Source: Hygrophila difformis
Lineage: Eukaryota; Streptophyta; Magnoliopsida; Lamiales; Acanthaceae
Assembly (NCBI GenBank): GCA_030278955.1
Contig: JAOANR010000004.1
Span: 60,019,541 to 60,083,540 of the forward strand
Length of the DNA stretch: 64,000 nt
Direction: 5' to 3'
A program made the translations under genes and the position numbers. The notes beneath the pieces are model-generated. The model was not told where the DNA came from, made no database searches, and worked only from the letters and a program-made list of their open reading frames with translations. Positions 1-12,000 of this stretch are shown here, piece by piece. Numbering within the stretch: the first letter of the stretch is position 1; every line of letters begins with the position of its first letter.

Positions 1-3000
1 GCAAAGCACACTGTATCATCAGTCGACCGATTACATCATGAGCAACAACTGTTTCTATGAGTTCTCCACCAACGAGCTTCACCAAGGGCTCATTGTCCAG
101 ATCACTCATTTCCACAACCACATGACCCCGCAGACCCTCCTTCACTCCCGTTAAACTAAGTACAACCCTGAGTGCCCGTGCATCACTCTGATATGAAATT
201 ACAGTACAGTAAACATATAGTTTCCTTGCTAAACAGTAACCATTGAAAGGTATTTTAGAAACAAAAGTTAAGACCTGATCAGCATTTTCATCAGATGCTA
301 AAACAATTATCGCCCTTGCTTTTGAGACAGAGACCTACAATTATTGCAGGCAAGAAGGCATGGTCAAAAATAAGAGTGAGGGTAAGAAAGAGTATAATGC
401 CTATGATGTATCTTGATCAGCTATTTTACCTTCTTCAAGTCCGCAAGTATAAGAGGGCTACCACTTCGGCAGATGACTGATGTTCCCATCAAGTCAAATT
501 CAAGCTTCGCAATATCCAACTCCATTTCCTCTTTGTCTCTTTCAGCAAGTACGACAATAACACCACCACCTATGCTCTTGTTTGCTATTGCTAGCTGCTT
601 CAAAAGCGAGCCCTGTAATAAAGGATCATTTCTTAGTGTAAGGTCCAGTAAAACCTCTTGATTTTCTGAGACTCCATAAGATAATAGATATAATTTTTTG
701 AACAACATACAGTTTCCTTCCAAGAAAGTAACGAGTTATTTTGAAAGACAACATTTTCAACTTCCCAGGCATAATTCATGGAAGCACAAATCTATAGCAA
801 ATAAGTTCTAACAAATAAGCGATACACAATCAAAGTATTTCAAGGGCATTACCAACTTGTCACTCCATCCAAGAATGAGAATATGGTTACTTTCAATGAC
901 CTCACTCTTTCCCTTGCGCAGAGAATCAACCTTCTCTGAAATAGCATCTGAAACAAGCCCCAGCATCATGGCAAATATAAGCATGCCCCCAGAAGTTATA
1001 GAGACTGAAACAATCCTGGGCCAAGTACCAACCATATCCGCATGGTTGCCTGAGTCTGCTACAAAGGACCAAGAAAGCCAAAGCGCTTCGGCAAAGCAGC
1101 CATCACTTACGGCATACAATGCCAAGCCACCAAATCCAATGAGAAATAAAGTGGCAAAGAGAAGCGCAAGTAGCTTCGCATAGGGATAAACTGAGAAGCA
1201 CACGTCCACCATATAGGCAATTCTTTTCTTCAATGGAACCTCCTCCTTTGAATTATTTCTCCGTTTTGAAAAACTCTTTATTCGTGGAAGGTAATTGAGG
1301 TACTTGTACAGAAAAAACGGTGTTATTAGGGTAATAAAAACTGTGCACAGAGCAATTGCTCTAGGATCAGCATTCCCTGACTGCAAAAATGAACCAGTAT
1401 TGGCAAACGCTGATATCTCAACATTGTTGCTTCCAACAGCATTTTCATGACCACAGCGCCCTTCCTGCAGTGATATCAATCATTGTGTCAGATCATTAAG
1501 TTATGTTAGGATGAATTTGTTTATTTATGTTTCTGCATTCCAATGTTTTGATCAATCAAATTATATTATTATAGGATGTTATCCCCAAACAAAAAAATTA
1601 TATTATTATAGTATCAAAAAAACGAGGAGAAATTAAGAAATATCTCATTCTTAACAACATTGCTGGTTTTCTTGCATTAGTGATTGTTCTCATTGCACAT
1701 AAACAATTGCAGACATTCTACAGGGACCTTGCACATACCTGAAGCCTTTTCACTTCAATCCTCAAGTGAAGCGCATAAGAAATGGAAATGCAGCAAAAGA
1801 ATATGAGCTGCAAGAAAAAGCAAAAAATAACAATTCAAATTCACGTACTGCTCTTTGGAAATACTTATGTCTATATGACATAATTCCTTACAAGGTATAG
1901 AACAAGAATCAAACTCTGTTTTCAACTTCCCTTTGTAACTTAGCTTTCTGGTGACAATAGAAAATTCATACATTACAATTTTGAATGCTTATTAAAAAAA
2001 CATTATCAGTTAATTCTTAAGGGAGAAAATTAATTTTCCTCCAAAATGCAAGATCCTAGTAATTCAGGGTAAATGTCAATGACATAGATTAAATAGCCTA
2101 GAGGGTAAATCCCGAGTCACTTTCTCAAGGACCTCCAGCAAGGAAGCAAAGTACAAAGCATCACAGGCGTCAAAAGTCAAAGGACAACTCTTGCTGCTCT
2201 AAGGAAATGGTTAAAAGGCTTGGAAAGAAAGCCACTTATCTGACAATCATCTACTGCTCACTCAGGATAATGTTGATCTTGAAAGGGGAGGAAGTCTAAC
2301 ATTCCCCCACGTTCAGAAGGTGTGACATTGCAACCAGGAAAATTGTGTTTTTTCTCCCTAGCTTCCATACAGACCAGTGCCCCATCTCAAGGTAGGGAAC
2401 AAAATTGAGTTTTGAACACTGCTGTTTCATTCACCTTAGGACTGACACTAAACTTAACTATTAGCATAACATCCTCATAACTACCAAAAAGTTATTCTAT
2501 TCTAATACCATGACAAAGAAAGTAAAACCAAGATCTAACCTAAATCTTTTAAATATATACTGTAAGATATATGGATCTTAAATGCTAAAATGTTTGACAG
2601 AAGTACCATGATTACCACCACTGCCACCTAGGTCCTAGAGAGCCAAAACAAAGGGTCATAAAACCTCAACTTATGAACAACCACGTAACATAACTACATT
2701 TTCAAAGTTTTGCACAGAAGCAAGCACATCAATACTCATTTGTGCTATTAGAAAGGAAGAAGAAAAGACCAATCATGTAAAAATCATACCATCTGCCCAA
2801 GAAATCTATTACCCAAATGCCAACAGCAAAAGGCAACTCTATTGAACTAGTCGAGATATTAGGAAGTTTAAACCTAAATATGATCACCCAAGTTTGGTGC
2901 AAAGTTAGCCTCATTCCCATGTATACGTAATGTGCTTCTGTTATGTGATGGGGGTATTAATATTATTTGATATACATTTGTTATGCCCCCATTTTCTTTT

Positions 3001-4169
3001 ATCAGCAAACAATGACATTATATAAAAGATTTTTTTTAAAAAAAGTTGTTCTGTAAAACGTATACTGTTGGCAACCAAATCAACTTCAAACTGCCCACTC
3101 AGTGGAGTCAATCTTATCTCCTAAACCATCCTTGGCGACAAAATCCATTGTCCTGAAGAGTCATCCTCTCCCATCGGAATTGCCCATAGGACCATAGCTA
3201 GTCTAAACCCATAGAAAGAAGGTACCGAAAAAGATTGAAAGAAAGAGACCACAAGTCCTACAAGCACAAAGAACCATTAAAATCCATTACCCGCTACAAT
3301 GGGGCCTAAAATCTAAATCCAATATTGTACGGTAGACAGTAGATATGCGCGTGTGGTCGCGGCCAATAGCTTTGAACTTTCCTTGTCCCACCCATACATT
3401 AACAATAATGCCAAAAAGGTAAGTACAATCTATCCAGCGCAAATGGAATTATGATCTATATTAACTTTTGCCAATCAATGATTCAAGAGGCCCGGGGGGG
3501 TGAAGGTCAATGGTCATGATTGAACATCAATGAAGCAAAGCTAACGAATGCACTCACCGAATTAACCTTCCATGGATTCCCTTGCGAGGAATTACGCTGG
3601 AACCTACAAGAATTAGCCGACTCACGAACCGCCGAAACCCTAAATGGCGAAGCCACCAATCCCGGCGAGGCGGAAGCCGATACCTGAACTGACGGGGCCT
3701 TCAAGTCCTTATCCACCTTAAGCTTCCCCTTACTAGGTGCGGGAGAACCGATACCCGAAGCCCCTCTCCCGCCCGCGCTGCTCAAACCCGCCGGCATCGA
3801 GGCGCTGCGGAGGGGCATCTGAGGCATCGATTGCTGCTTGTGCTGAGATTTGGACAGCGGCTTGAAGTTGGCATTGCGGCGAGTGGAGTAGGGGCCGAGA
3901 TTGGAGGGGAAGACGTAGTCCCGATCGGAGAAGCTAAAGGTAAACGGATGATCGCCATCAGGAGCGGGGCAGTGATCGGCGGAGGAGGAGGAGGAGGAGT
4001 TGAAAGAGGGAGATGGAGAGAGGCGGCGGACGGCGGGAAAGAGCGGGCCGGGGAAGTGCGGCGGGTCATCAGTAGCAGTTTTGGATTTCTTGGTGAGGGG
4101 CGGGCGGTGGTCAGGCTTGCCGGGAACCCGGGCGGGGCTGGAGTGACCGTTGGCCCGGTCCATGTCCAT
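1..4169 (-). CDS. POLLUX: POLLUX/DMI1-type ion channel, 5' part (runs off left edge)
   Basis: Nuclear-envelope cation channel of the CASTOR/POLLUX/DMI1 family, which supports nuclear calcium spiking in root symbiosis. Exons I resolved in coding order: 3558-4169, 1739-1807, 853-1464, 430-612, 275-334 and 1-187 (continuing outside). All junctions are phase 0 with GT-AG ends, giving about 574 codons. The N-terminus is Pro/Ser-rich and low-complexity. Exon 2 encodes the first membrane segment (LIFFCCISISYALHL). Exon 3 carries three further hydrophobic segments and the pore filter ADSGNHA, followed by GGMLIFAMMLGLVSDAISEK. Exons 4-6 begin the RCK-like cytosolic domain (HILILGWSDKL, GSPLILADLKK, SDLDNEPLVKLVGGE). 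KSEVIE and the N-terminal PPLTKKSKT favour POLLUX over CASTOR. I start at 4169 (MDMDRANG) because a stop lies in frame upstream. Intron 1 (1808-3557) holds nothing I recognise. Confidence 0.93.
1558..1611 (+). repeat. Micro-insertion with 17-bp target duplication
   Basis: Inside intron 2 of the POLLUX gene. Two identical 17-bp direct repeats (1558-1574 and 1595-1611, AAATTATATTATTATAG) flank a 20-bp insert, 1575-1594, that ends in CCCCAAACAAAA. The arrangement resembles a target-site duplication around the tip of an A-tailed retroposon. Confidence 0.6.
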
Positions 4170-4902
4170 GGCCGTGCGTGCGTTCAAAACTTACACAGTA
4201 GCAAGCAGTAGTAGTTGAAGAAAATGAAGACTCCGTCAGATTCCCGTAACCAATCCCAACCGTCCATCACCACCTTTATTTATCTATTACACTACTATTA
4301 GTATTTCTAAATTTTCTATTGGCCTCCTTGTACAGTAATAATTAAAGATTCTAAAAAGGTTTTTTTACATCTCAGTGGTGACTGACTCAGCACGCAGCTC
4401 TCAGTGGCTGCTCACCACTCACCACCTCTTCAAGCAGCCTTCAATGCAATTTTGGCCATAACTTCATCTTCAAATTTTATCTTACCACAAGAAAAATAGC
4501 TGCATGCATTATTATTATTATATTTATTATAAAGATATTACTTGGATCTTAGATCTGTGTAATAATTTGGATATAATATAAGTCCTTTTTAGTGCAACTT
4601 TGCAGTGGGAATTAATATGAGAAATCAAGATTTGATCCCTCCCTCCAAAAGAAATAAAGATAAACATGTTGTTTGTTTGTTTGTGAAGGGAATATACCTT
4701 TTTTCTTGCATGAAAAAAAGCCTCAAATCAACTTAAACACACGTGAGCCCAAAAAATTAGGGGGGAAAAAAGGGATATTCGACACTCAGCTGATTTTGAA
4801 ACCAATTTAAATGAATGTTCGAAAGCATGCCATGAACAAGAAAGAGAACAAAAAGGTAAAAGCATGTCAAGAACAAGAATTGGCAACGAACCAAATAAAA
4901 AA
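4170..4902. other. Intergenic, upstream of POLLUX
   Basis: Presumed 5' UTR and promoter of the minus-strand POLLUX gene. I see only AT-rich unique-looking DNA with no ORF, RNA gene or clear repeat. Confidence 0.5.
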
Positions 4903-4904
4903 TA

Positions 4905-5163
4905 CTCCCTCTGTCCCAGCTAAGATGTTCTGTTTGACTTCTGCACACAATCCAATGCACATTTTTAATCGTTAATATCTCAAAATATATACAAGCAAAA
5001 ATTATGGAAAATATATATTCTAAAACTATACAATTAGACGAATCTAACAAGACCGAACTCGACTATTTTCTTCAAATATATAGTTACAATAATATTGAGT
5101 CAAAGTTGAACAATGAACAGTGTCAAAAAGTCAAACAGGACGTCTTATATGGGAAGAAGGGAG
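4905..5163. mobile_element. Stowaway-type MITE
   Basis: Starts CTCCCTCTGTCCCAG and ends with the inverted GAAGGGAG, with TA on both sides (4903-4904, 5164-5165). Carries the internal core (ATTAGACGAATCTAACAAGA) shared by the other Stowaway copies in this window. Non-coding and non-autonomous; would depend on a Tc1/mariner transposase. Confidence 0.85.
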
Positions 5164-5165
5164 TA

Positions 5166-5670
5166 GTAGAATACATTAATAACAAAAATGACCAAATAAA
5201 AATAAAAGTAAATACTACTAAAGATGACTAGAGAGCACGAGGCATGTTGTTACTACAAAACTAACGGTTGTAAGATGACGAGAACAAACTGCAAACATAA
5301 ATTGAGCACAATAAACATCTATAATAATGAATGGAATAAATAAAATATCTATATCTATATATAATGAATACTAATGTTGTGGACATTTAAAACGTGCCGC
5401 TTTTGTTCAGTTATTTATGATTAAATGAATGAAGAATAAATTAAAGCAATTTATTGTTGAAACTTTAGTTTATAGTATAATACGGTGGATTTCATGCACG
5501 TTGCATTGCTAAATCAATGTCATAAAAACAACAATTAAACAACACAACATCCAATTTTTTTTTTTTTTTTTAAAAAAACCTTCTCTTATCTCAATTCCTA
5601 CTCATCATTGATCTTATTATTCGAACAAAATAACAATAGAGTGAAAAACATTGGGGAAAAAAAAATCAAA
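5166..5670. other. AT-rich spacer 3' of the MADS gene
   Basis: Contains a T-run abutting an A-run near 5553-5577 and the probable 3' UTR of the minus-strand MADS gene. No other feature seen. Confidence 0.4.
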
Positions 5671-6798
5671 TCAGTAACTATTTTTATTATATCCGAAACT
5701 TCCCGCCACACCCACATCATCGTTGTTCTTTTCCTCCTCCGCCGCAAACTGCATCGCCGGCGGCAATGGCAAAACTTGCTGATGCGCCATATGCATCGCT
5801 TGAGGCACCGGCGCCGCCGAGTGGAACCATCCAAATGTACTCGCAGCCAAAACCTGATTATCCACCACGCTGGTTCCCGGCGCCGCACCCGCCGCACCGT
5901 AAGTAAACTGCAGCCTATGCAATGTCCCCGCCGACGAATTGTGAACATTCCCGGTCGTCGATGGCCCCGCTATGAACGTATTCCCATTCTCAAATTGCCA
6001 CGTCATGGAGTCGGGGTTAATCTGGTACTCAAAGTCGTGCTGCTGCGGCTGCTGCTGGTGGCGGTACTGGTGGTGGTGCTCGATCGCCGCCACCGTCGGC
6101 TGATAAGCGATCATCGCCCCCGCCTGCTGGTTCATAATTAGGTTAAACTCGTAGCCCCTCCCATCCGGCGGGTTGAAATTGACGAGCGACGATTGCCCTA
6201 TGCGGCTCGCATCCAAACCCATACCCATTTCCAAACCTAAACCCATACCCAGACCGGAACCCATAACCAAACCTGACGTCGACGCCGAGCCCAAACCCCA
6301 TTCCTGATTACCGCCGCTACGGCTACTCTGCAGAAACTGAATCCTGGCCCTAATCGCCTCCGCCTTTCCGGCGAGCACGGCGGCGAACTCCTGCAGCTGG
6401 TGCTCATCCAGGACATCCATGAAATTCATCCACGCCGGATACTTGGCCTCCCTGTTCTTCCGCCGGAGCTTCGTCAGCTCATCCTCAATCTTCCTCTTCC
6501 GTTCGTTAAAGAATTCCGGTAAGCCGCTCGTCTTATTCCCGGAATCCTTACTCTTGGCTTTATAAACCTCAATTGTCTCCCGCACCTTGTCTGCATCCCT
6601 AGGCCAAATCTCCGGTTCAACATCGCTGCCGCCGCCGGAGGCGCTCTTAGGGCCGTAGATGATCATACAGGCGTCAACGCCGCAGAGAGTGGTGAATTCA
6701 TGAATCTTGCGGAGCAAGCCGTCCTTGCGCTTCTTGAACGTCGTAACCCTAGATTTCTCTTTTTGGATCAATTCCATATTCAGCTTCGCCCTCCCCAT
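5671..6798 (-). CDS. Type I (M-beta-like) MADS-box transcription factor
   Basis: Intronless 375-residue DNA-binding protein. The MADS domain occupies about residues 1-60: MGRAKLNMELIQKEKSR, then TTFKKRKDGLLRKIHEFTTL and CGVDACMIIYGP. It is followed by EPEIWPRDADKVRETIEVY, a combination seen in the Arabidopsis AGL47/AGL82/AGL103 group (M-beta). There is no K domain. Residues 100-170 are charged and probably helical. The C-terminal half has Gly/Met-rich repeats (GLGMGLGLEMGMGL), a His/Gln stretch and an Ala/Pro-rich tail. Type I genes typically act in female gametophyte or seed, but nothing here shows expression. I start at MGRAK, although an in-frame ATG lies 8 codons upstream. A likely 5' UTR intron (6804-6932, donor AAAG/GTATGT, acceptor TTATTAG) would place the splice junction just before this start. 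Confidence 0.92.
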   Translation of the reverse strand: MGRAKLNMELIQKEKSRVTTFKKRKDGLLRKIHEFTTLCGVDACMIIYGPKSASGGGSDVEPEIWPRDADKVRETIEVYKAKSKDSGNKTSGLPEFFNERKRKIEDELTKLRRKNREAKYPAWMNFMDVLDEHQLQEFAAVLAGKAEAIRARIQFLQSSRSGGNQEWGLGSASTSGLVMGSGLGMGLGLEMGMGLDASRIGQSSLVNFNPPDGRGYEFNLIMNQQAGAMIAYQPTVAAIEHHHQYRHQQQPQQHDFEYQINPDSMTWQFENGNTFIAGPSTTGNVHNSSAGTLHRLQFTYGAAGAAPGTSVVDNQVLAASTFGWFHSAAPVPQAMHMAHQQVLPLPPAMQFAAEEEKNNDDVGVAGSFGYNKNSY

Positions 6799-6932
6799 TA
6801 TACCTAATAATTTCAAATTCATTCCATGAAAGATTAACAATTTTTTCCCATTACATTAGGAAACTTCATTAAAGTTCAAGAATCAAGAACATATAAATAT
6901 ATACATTCATGCTCAATTACAGAGATACATAC

Positions 6933-7484
6933 CTTTACCGATCCCAAATTTCCAAATGGCCTTCGGTTTAATTTCCGAATGCGCTGATCAACTCAACAAT
7001 GCAAAATTGGCAATGGTAATGGTTTGATCGATGTATATATATTGACAGTATGTAACTAATTGATTTCATTGGATTTTGATTGCCTTCTTTGATGGAATTT
7101 TGGATCCTTTAATTATGGAAAGTTAGATTTACTGTATTTTTAAATTTTAGAAATAATTTTGCATTTCCTAACTAGTTGAAAAATACATAGTATATGCGAT
7201 AATATGGCATACAGAGTGTATAAAATCATCTTGGTTTGAATCTGTTTGGCTGTTGGATAAATTTCGTTTATTTCTAACATTATGTAGTACTATTTGTAAA
7301 TTATGCAATCATTTTTGTCAGATTCAATTAATTCGTCTGTTATGGCTACTGTTGATGAATGTGGATCAACTTTTAAATTTATATTTTTTATTTATTTCGG
7401 GTAGAAACTCTAACGACATTTTATATACGTATTTATTTAGGGTAGAAACCCTAACGACATATAATTGAGCCCTAATGATTGATC
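6933..7484. other. Spacer between MADS promoter and LINE
   Basis: Promoter-side DNA of the MADS gene. Holds an imperfect direct repeat GGGTAGAAAC(T/C)CTAACGACAT at about 7398-7418 and 7439-7459. No gene seen. Confidence 0.4.
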
Positions 7485-7500
7485 AATGTATAGTAATTTT
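7485..7500. repeat. LINE target-site duplication, left copy
   Basis: AATGTATAGTAATTTT, identical to 13147-13162 on the other side of the LINE. Confidence 0.95.
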
Positions 7501-7568
7501 TAAAGATTTCTCCAAGATTTCTCCAAGAATTCTCTCTTCCTATTTCTCTTCTCTCGTCTGTTTCTTCT

Positions 7569-8981
7569 ATGGCAGATGATGACCGAGAGGATCATGGTGG
7601 CATTCCACCTGATCTTGACGATCCCCGCGTCTCCAAGCGCCCCCGTGCGTCCTACAGTGAGGTAGCCCGTAAAAGAGATGGCTTCGTCCATGTCACCTTG
7701 GAAGACTCGATGGAAGAACTTGCTGGCGATCCATCTGATATCATCACCACCTATGTTGATGGTTCCCCGGTTGTGAATCTGTCCCCGGCGTATAAAGAAC
7801 AATTAATCCGACCTTGGCTTAATGCGGTTATCATCAAGGTGGTGGGACGATCTGTTTCATACAGGGTCTTGAAGGCTAGGCTTGAACACATTTGGCCTGC
7901 TTCGGCTTCGGTCTCTATTATCGATCTCGAAAATGGCTATTATGTGGTGAAGTTCCAGTCGCAAGATGATGCTCTTTTTGCCCTCACTGGTGGCCCTTGG
8001 ATGGTGGCCGGGCATTACTTACATGTCCAACAGTGGACTGAAGATTTCGATCCCGATACCAACGTTATCCGTTCCATGGTCGCCTGGGTGCGACTGCCAA
8101 AACTTCCGACCTTTGTTTACAATCGGAGGATGCTTCACCACCTAGGCTCTCTTATTGGAGATGTTGTTAGCATTGATTTCAACACTGATACATCGATTAG
8201 AGCTAGGTTTGCTCGTCTCGCAATAAGATTTCCTCTATCAAAGCCCCTTGTTCCACAGATTACGGTGGCTGGTCGGATTATCAAATTAGAATATGAGAAT
8301 CTTAAACTTGTGTGCTTCCAGTGTGGCTTGTATGGCCATGTTCAATCCAGTTGCCCGGAGTCAACCAAGGCAGCCTCCCAAATTCAAGAACCTGCAGATC
8401 CTCCTATTCAAGATCGGGTGAATCCACTCCCCAAGCCTTCTTTTGGTCCCTGGATGATTGCGCAACGTCGCCGGCCGCGCCCTATTTCCAATCCTAGAAC
8501 TCCTAAATCCCCTATTGGCAACCGAGGCAGTAACAGGTTTGCTCCGCTCAATGTTGATCACGAGCATATTGATCCCATGGTCGATGATTCTCCTCGGGTT
8601 CAGCACCCTCTCCCCAATCATCAACCATTAGCCCAAGAAAGGAAAGGTAACAAGTCTGTTCGGCCAAGACAACATTCCCCCCCTCCGGTTGGTGGAGTGC
8701 AGGATCCTCCCAAGCACCATTCAGCCTGGCTACCCCAACCTTCTGGCGCTCGTATTTCTGCTATTCGGACCACCTTGCCATCCGATCACCATGCTGCTGT
8801 CATTGTTGAGGATCCTTCTACCCAGTCTCGCAGTAAGGGTGGCAAATTTTCCGTGCCTCAGGGTGGCCGTCCACCAGATGATTTAGGGTCTCCTAGTCAT
8901 GATCCAATGGATGAGGGGGATGTTCAGTCCCATGTTCTCTCTAGTCGAGCGGCTAGCCTGCCGATCCACTTCCGTCACTAA
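7569..8981 (+). CDS. LINE ORF1 protein (DUF4283 plus zinc knuckle)
   Basis: 470-residue nucleic-acid-binding protein expected to coat the LINE RNA. Residues about 60-245 match the plant DUF4283 pattern (WPASASVSIIDLENGYYVVKF, ALTGGPWMVAGHYLHVQQW, with VAWVRLPKLP after it). A CX2CX4HX4C knuckle, CFQCGLYGHVQSSC, follows at about residue 248. The C-terminal 200 residues are Pro/Arg/Ser-rich and probably disordered. The frame is intact. The ATG at 7569 is the first in the element. Confidence 0.93.
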   Translation: MADDDREDHGGIPPDLDDPRVSKRPRASYSEVARKRDGFVHVTLEDSMEELAGDPSDIITTYVDGSPVVNLSPAYKEQLIRPWLNAVIIKVVGRSVSYRVLKARLEHIWPASASVSIIDLENGYYVVKFQSQDDALFALTGGPWMVAGHYLHVQQWTEDFDPDTNVIRSMVAWVRLPKLPTFVYNRRMLHHLGSLIGDVVSIDFNTDTSIRARFARLAIRFPLSKPLVPQITVAGRIIKLEYENLKLVCFQCGLYGHVQSSCPESTKAASQIQEPADPPIQDRVNPLPKPSFGPWMIAQRRRPRPISNPRTPKSPIGNRGSNRFAPLNVDHEHIDPMVDDSPRVQHPLPNHQPLAQERKGNKSVRPRQHSPPPVGGVQDPPKHHSAWLPQPSGARISAIRTTLPSDHHAAVIVEDPSTQSRSKGGKFSVPQGGRPPDDLGSPSHDPMDEGDVQSHVLSSRAASLPIHFRH

Positions 8982-9019
8982 GTCGTGGTTCTGTATTGCC
9001 TCTTTTCTTCATTTTCCTT

Positions 9020-12000
9020 ATGAATATCAATATTATGTGTTGGAATGTGCAGGGGGCAGGTTCTAAGGATTTTCGTCGTGAATTTCGTGATATGACAATG
9101 CATAACAAAGTTGATTTCATGGCTATTTTTGAGCCTAGAATCAGTGGTATTTGTGCGGATAGATTCGTTCATAAATGTCATTTTTCTAACTCTTTTCGTG
9201 TTGAAGCTGAAGGTTTTTCTGGTGGGATTTGGTTGTTATGGAAAGACGCCATCAAAGTGGAAATTATTGAGTGTCACTCCCAATTTATTGATTCGGTTAT
9301 TCACTTGTCCAATCTCTCTCTTTTTGTCACTATGGTATATGGTGCCCCTAACAAGTACAGACGTTCTTGGCTGTGGCCGCAACTTTCTCGCATTCAGAGT
9401 TCCAGATCTGGTCCTTGGTTAGTAGGAGGTGATTTGAACTGTATCGCCAGGAATTGTGAGTCAAGAGGTGGTGCTACAGCCAACTTTGCTGGTTCTGAGC
9501 TTTTGAATTGGATCTACTCTAACAATATGGTTGAACTCAAAACCTTTGGGAGCCAGTTTACTTGGGGTCGGGGTCTTCTTAGAAGGCGTTTAGATCGTTT
9601 GATGGGTAATAAAGAATGGCTTGATATCTTTCCCCATGGAACGGTGGAAGTTCTTCCTAGAATTCAGTCCGATCACTCCCCTCTTCTCCTCCGTCTGTCC
9701 GACAGAGGTCATGACCAGATCCGCCAATTTGTAAGGCCTTTTCGTTATAAAATTTGCTGGCAAAACCATGCTGGATTTAAGCGTATTGTTCAGGAAGTCT
9801 GGAGTGAGGATTCCCCTCTCGATTCTAAACTTAACAACCTTCAGAAGGCTTCCTCTGCATGGCACAAAGAAGTTTTCAATAACCTTGGCAGACGTAAGAA
9901 CCGCATTAGAGCCAGGTTGGCTGGTATAGAGAAGAATTCGTTTTGGTCGAACAATCCTTTCCTGCTACGCCTTCATTCTCAACTTTGTGCTGACCTTGCC
10001 CGGATCCTTGAAACTGAGGAGCTCAACTGGATTCAGCGTAGTGTTAGGGACTGGTCATCCGTTGGAGATCAAAACACAAAATTTTTCCATAATTTTGTTA
10101 AGCACAGGAAGTCTAAAAAGTCTTTCTCTATTCTGGAAAGTGCTGAGGGTCTGGTCTTGAAAGATGATGATGCTATTAGAGATATGGTCACCTCTTATTT
10201 CAAGTGTCTGTACAGTGATCCACAACATCCTTCGGCCAATCGCTTCTCAGGTCTTGGAGTTCTTCCTCGCCTCTCTCAAACTGATTCTGATCTCCTGGAT
10301 GTTGTGCCTTCGGATGAGGATATCTGGCAGGCTGTTAAGGGAATGTCTTCTCTAAAAGCTCCTGGTCCAGATGGCTACCATGCTGCTTTCTATCAAAAAA
10401 AATTGGGAGGTTGTGGGCAAATCCGTTTGTGAGTTCATCAAGGATTGTTTTCTGCACCCTTGGAAGCTTGAGGCTATCAACCATACTCTTCTTGTCCTTA
10501 TTCCTAAAATTCCTAATCCTATTTCGGTTACTCAATTTCGCCCTATTAGTCTTTGTAATGTCCTTTATAAAATCATGACCAAAATTATTGCTAATCGACT
10601 TACTTTTGTTATGCCTAAGTTGATCTCTACAGGGCAAGCTAGTTTTATCAAAGGTCGATTTATCCAAGACAATATCATTATCAGTCAAGAAATAGCTCAT
10701 TACCTGGATAAGTCTACGGCTAGACCTGGATTCATGATTATTAAGCTTGATCTTGAGAAGGCTTACGACAAGCTTCGATGGCAATTCATCCATGACACTT
10801 TGATTATGGCAGGTTTCCCTTCCAATTGCACAAACTTTATTATTCACTGTGTTCAAACCTCTTCTATGCAGGTTCAATGGGATAATATTCCATCTAATAT
10901 TTTCAAACCTTCTCGCGGGGTTCGACAAGGTGATCCTATATCGCCTTACCTGTTTATCCTGTGTCTTGAGCGGCTTGGGGCTATGATCAATGAGGCTGTT
11001 TCTGCTAGTTTATGGCATCCTATTTCCTGGGATAAAGGTGATCTTAAAATTCCCTATATTTTCTTCGCGGATGATATTTTGCTCTTTGCCAAAGCATCTA
11101 TGGATCAAGCCAGAATTATCAAACATATCCTGGACCAATTTGGAAGCATGTCCGGTCTTTTGGTTAGCTCTCAGAAATCTAGAATTCTTTTTGGCAAAGT
11201 CGTCCCCAAAGCTACTCGTCGTAGTATTGAACTTGAACTCGGGTATAAGAGTGCACCCAATCTCGGCACTTACTTAGGCATTCCTGCCCATTCTGGCCGC
11301 CGGACTCGTTCTTACTATGGTTTTCTCCTTGATAAAATGTCTTCGAAGCTTTCTGGATGGGCGAGTAGATATCTTAGCTTGGCCGGAAGAGCAACCCTTA
11401 TTAAATCTGTCCTCCAGTCGATTAGTATATATGCCATGCAAGTCATGCGTCTTCCTCGTATTATCATTCAGAAAATGGAGCAAATTTGTAGATCCTTTCT
11501 CTGGGGGTCCACGGCCAACAAAAGGAAAACCCATCTTTTAGCATGGAACATTATCACTAAACCACAGGCAGCTGGAGGTCTTGGCATACATGATTTGCAA
11601 ACCCTTAATGATGCTCTCTTTTTGAAAAATTGGTGGAGTCTCGTATCCAGGAAGACTCTTTGGACATCTCTTCTCAAAGCTCGTTATGGGTGGGCGGGTC
11701 ATAATTTCAAATTAAAACCTCAGGCCTATTCGCTTTTTGCAAGAGATTTGGCTTCTTCTAGGCCTTTATTCATCCCTTTTCTTGGTTGGAACCTGGGCAA
11801 TGGTAAGGATATTTATTTTTGGCAAGACAAATGGCTTAACTTTGATCTTTCTTTGCAGGATCAAGCTGTTCAGACGCTCTCTCCTCTGGACCTTGCTCGC
11901 ACAATTGATTTTTATGTTGAAGGAGATCAATGGGCGCTACACAAATTCGCGGATTATCTTCCTATGGACGTGGTGCAGTCTATTCTTTGTTGCAAGCCCC

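Noticed and set aside
4170..4187. Extension of POLLUX to a TTG upstream of the first ATG
   Set aside because: Plant genes start at ATG here; the first in-frame ATG is at 4169.
3831..4211. Plus-strand ORF opposite POLLUX exon 1
   Set aside because: GC-rich low-complexity shadow of the Pro/Ser-rich minus-strand exon.
5608..6141. 177-codon plus-strand ORF
   Set aside because: Antisense shadow of the MADS gene with an unnatural Arg-rich composition.
10371..10432. Programmed frameshift in LINE ORF2
   Set aside because: The overlap lies inside the RT domain at a plain A-run. Plant LINEs encode this region in one frame, so mutation or sequencing error is more likely.
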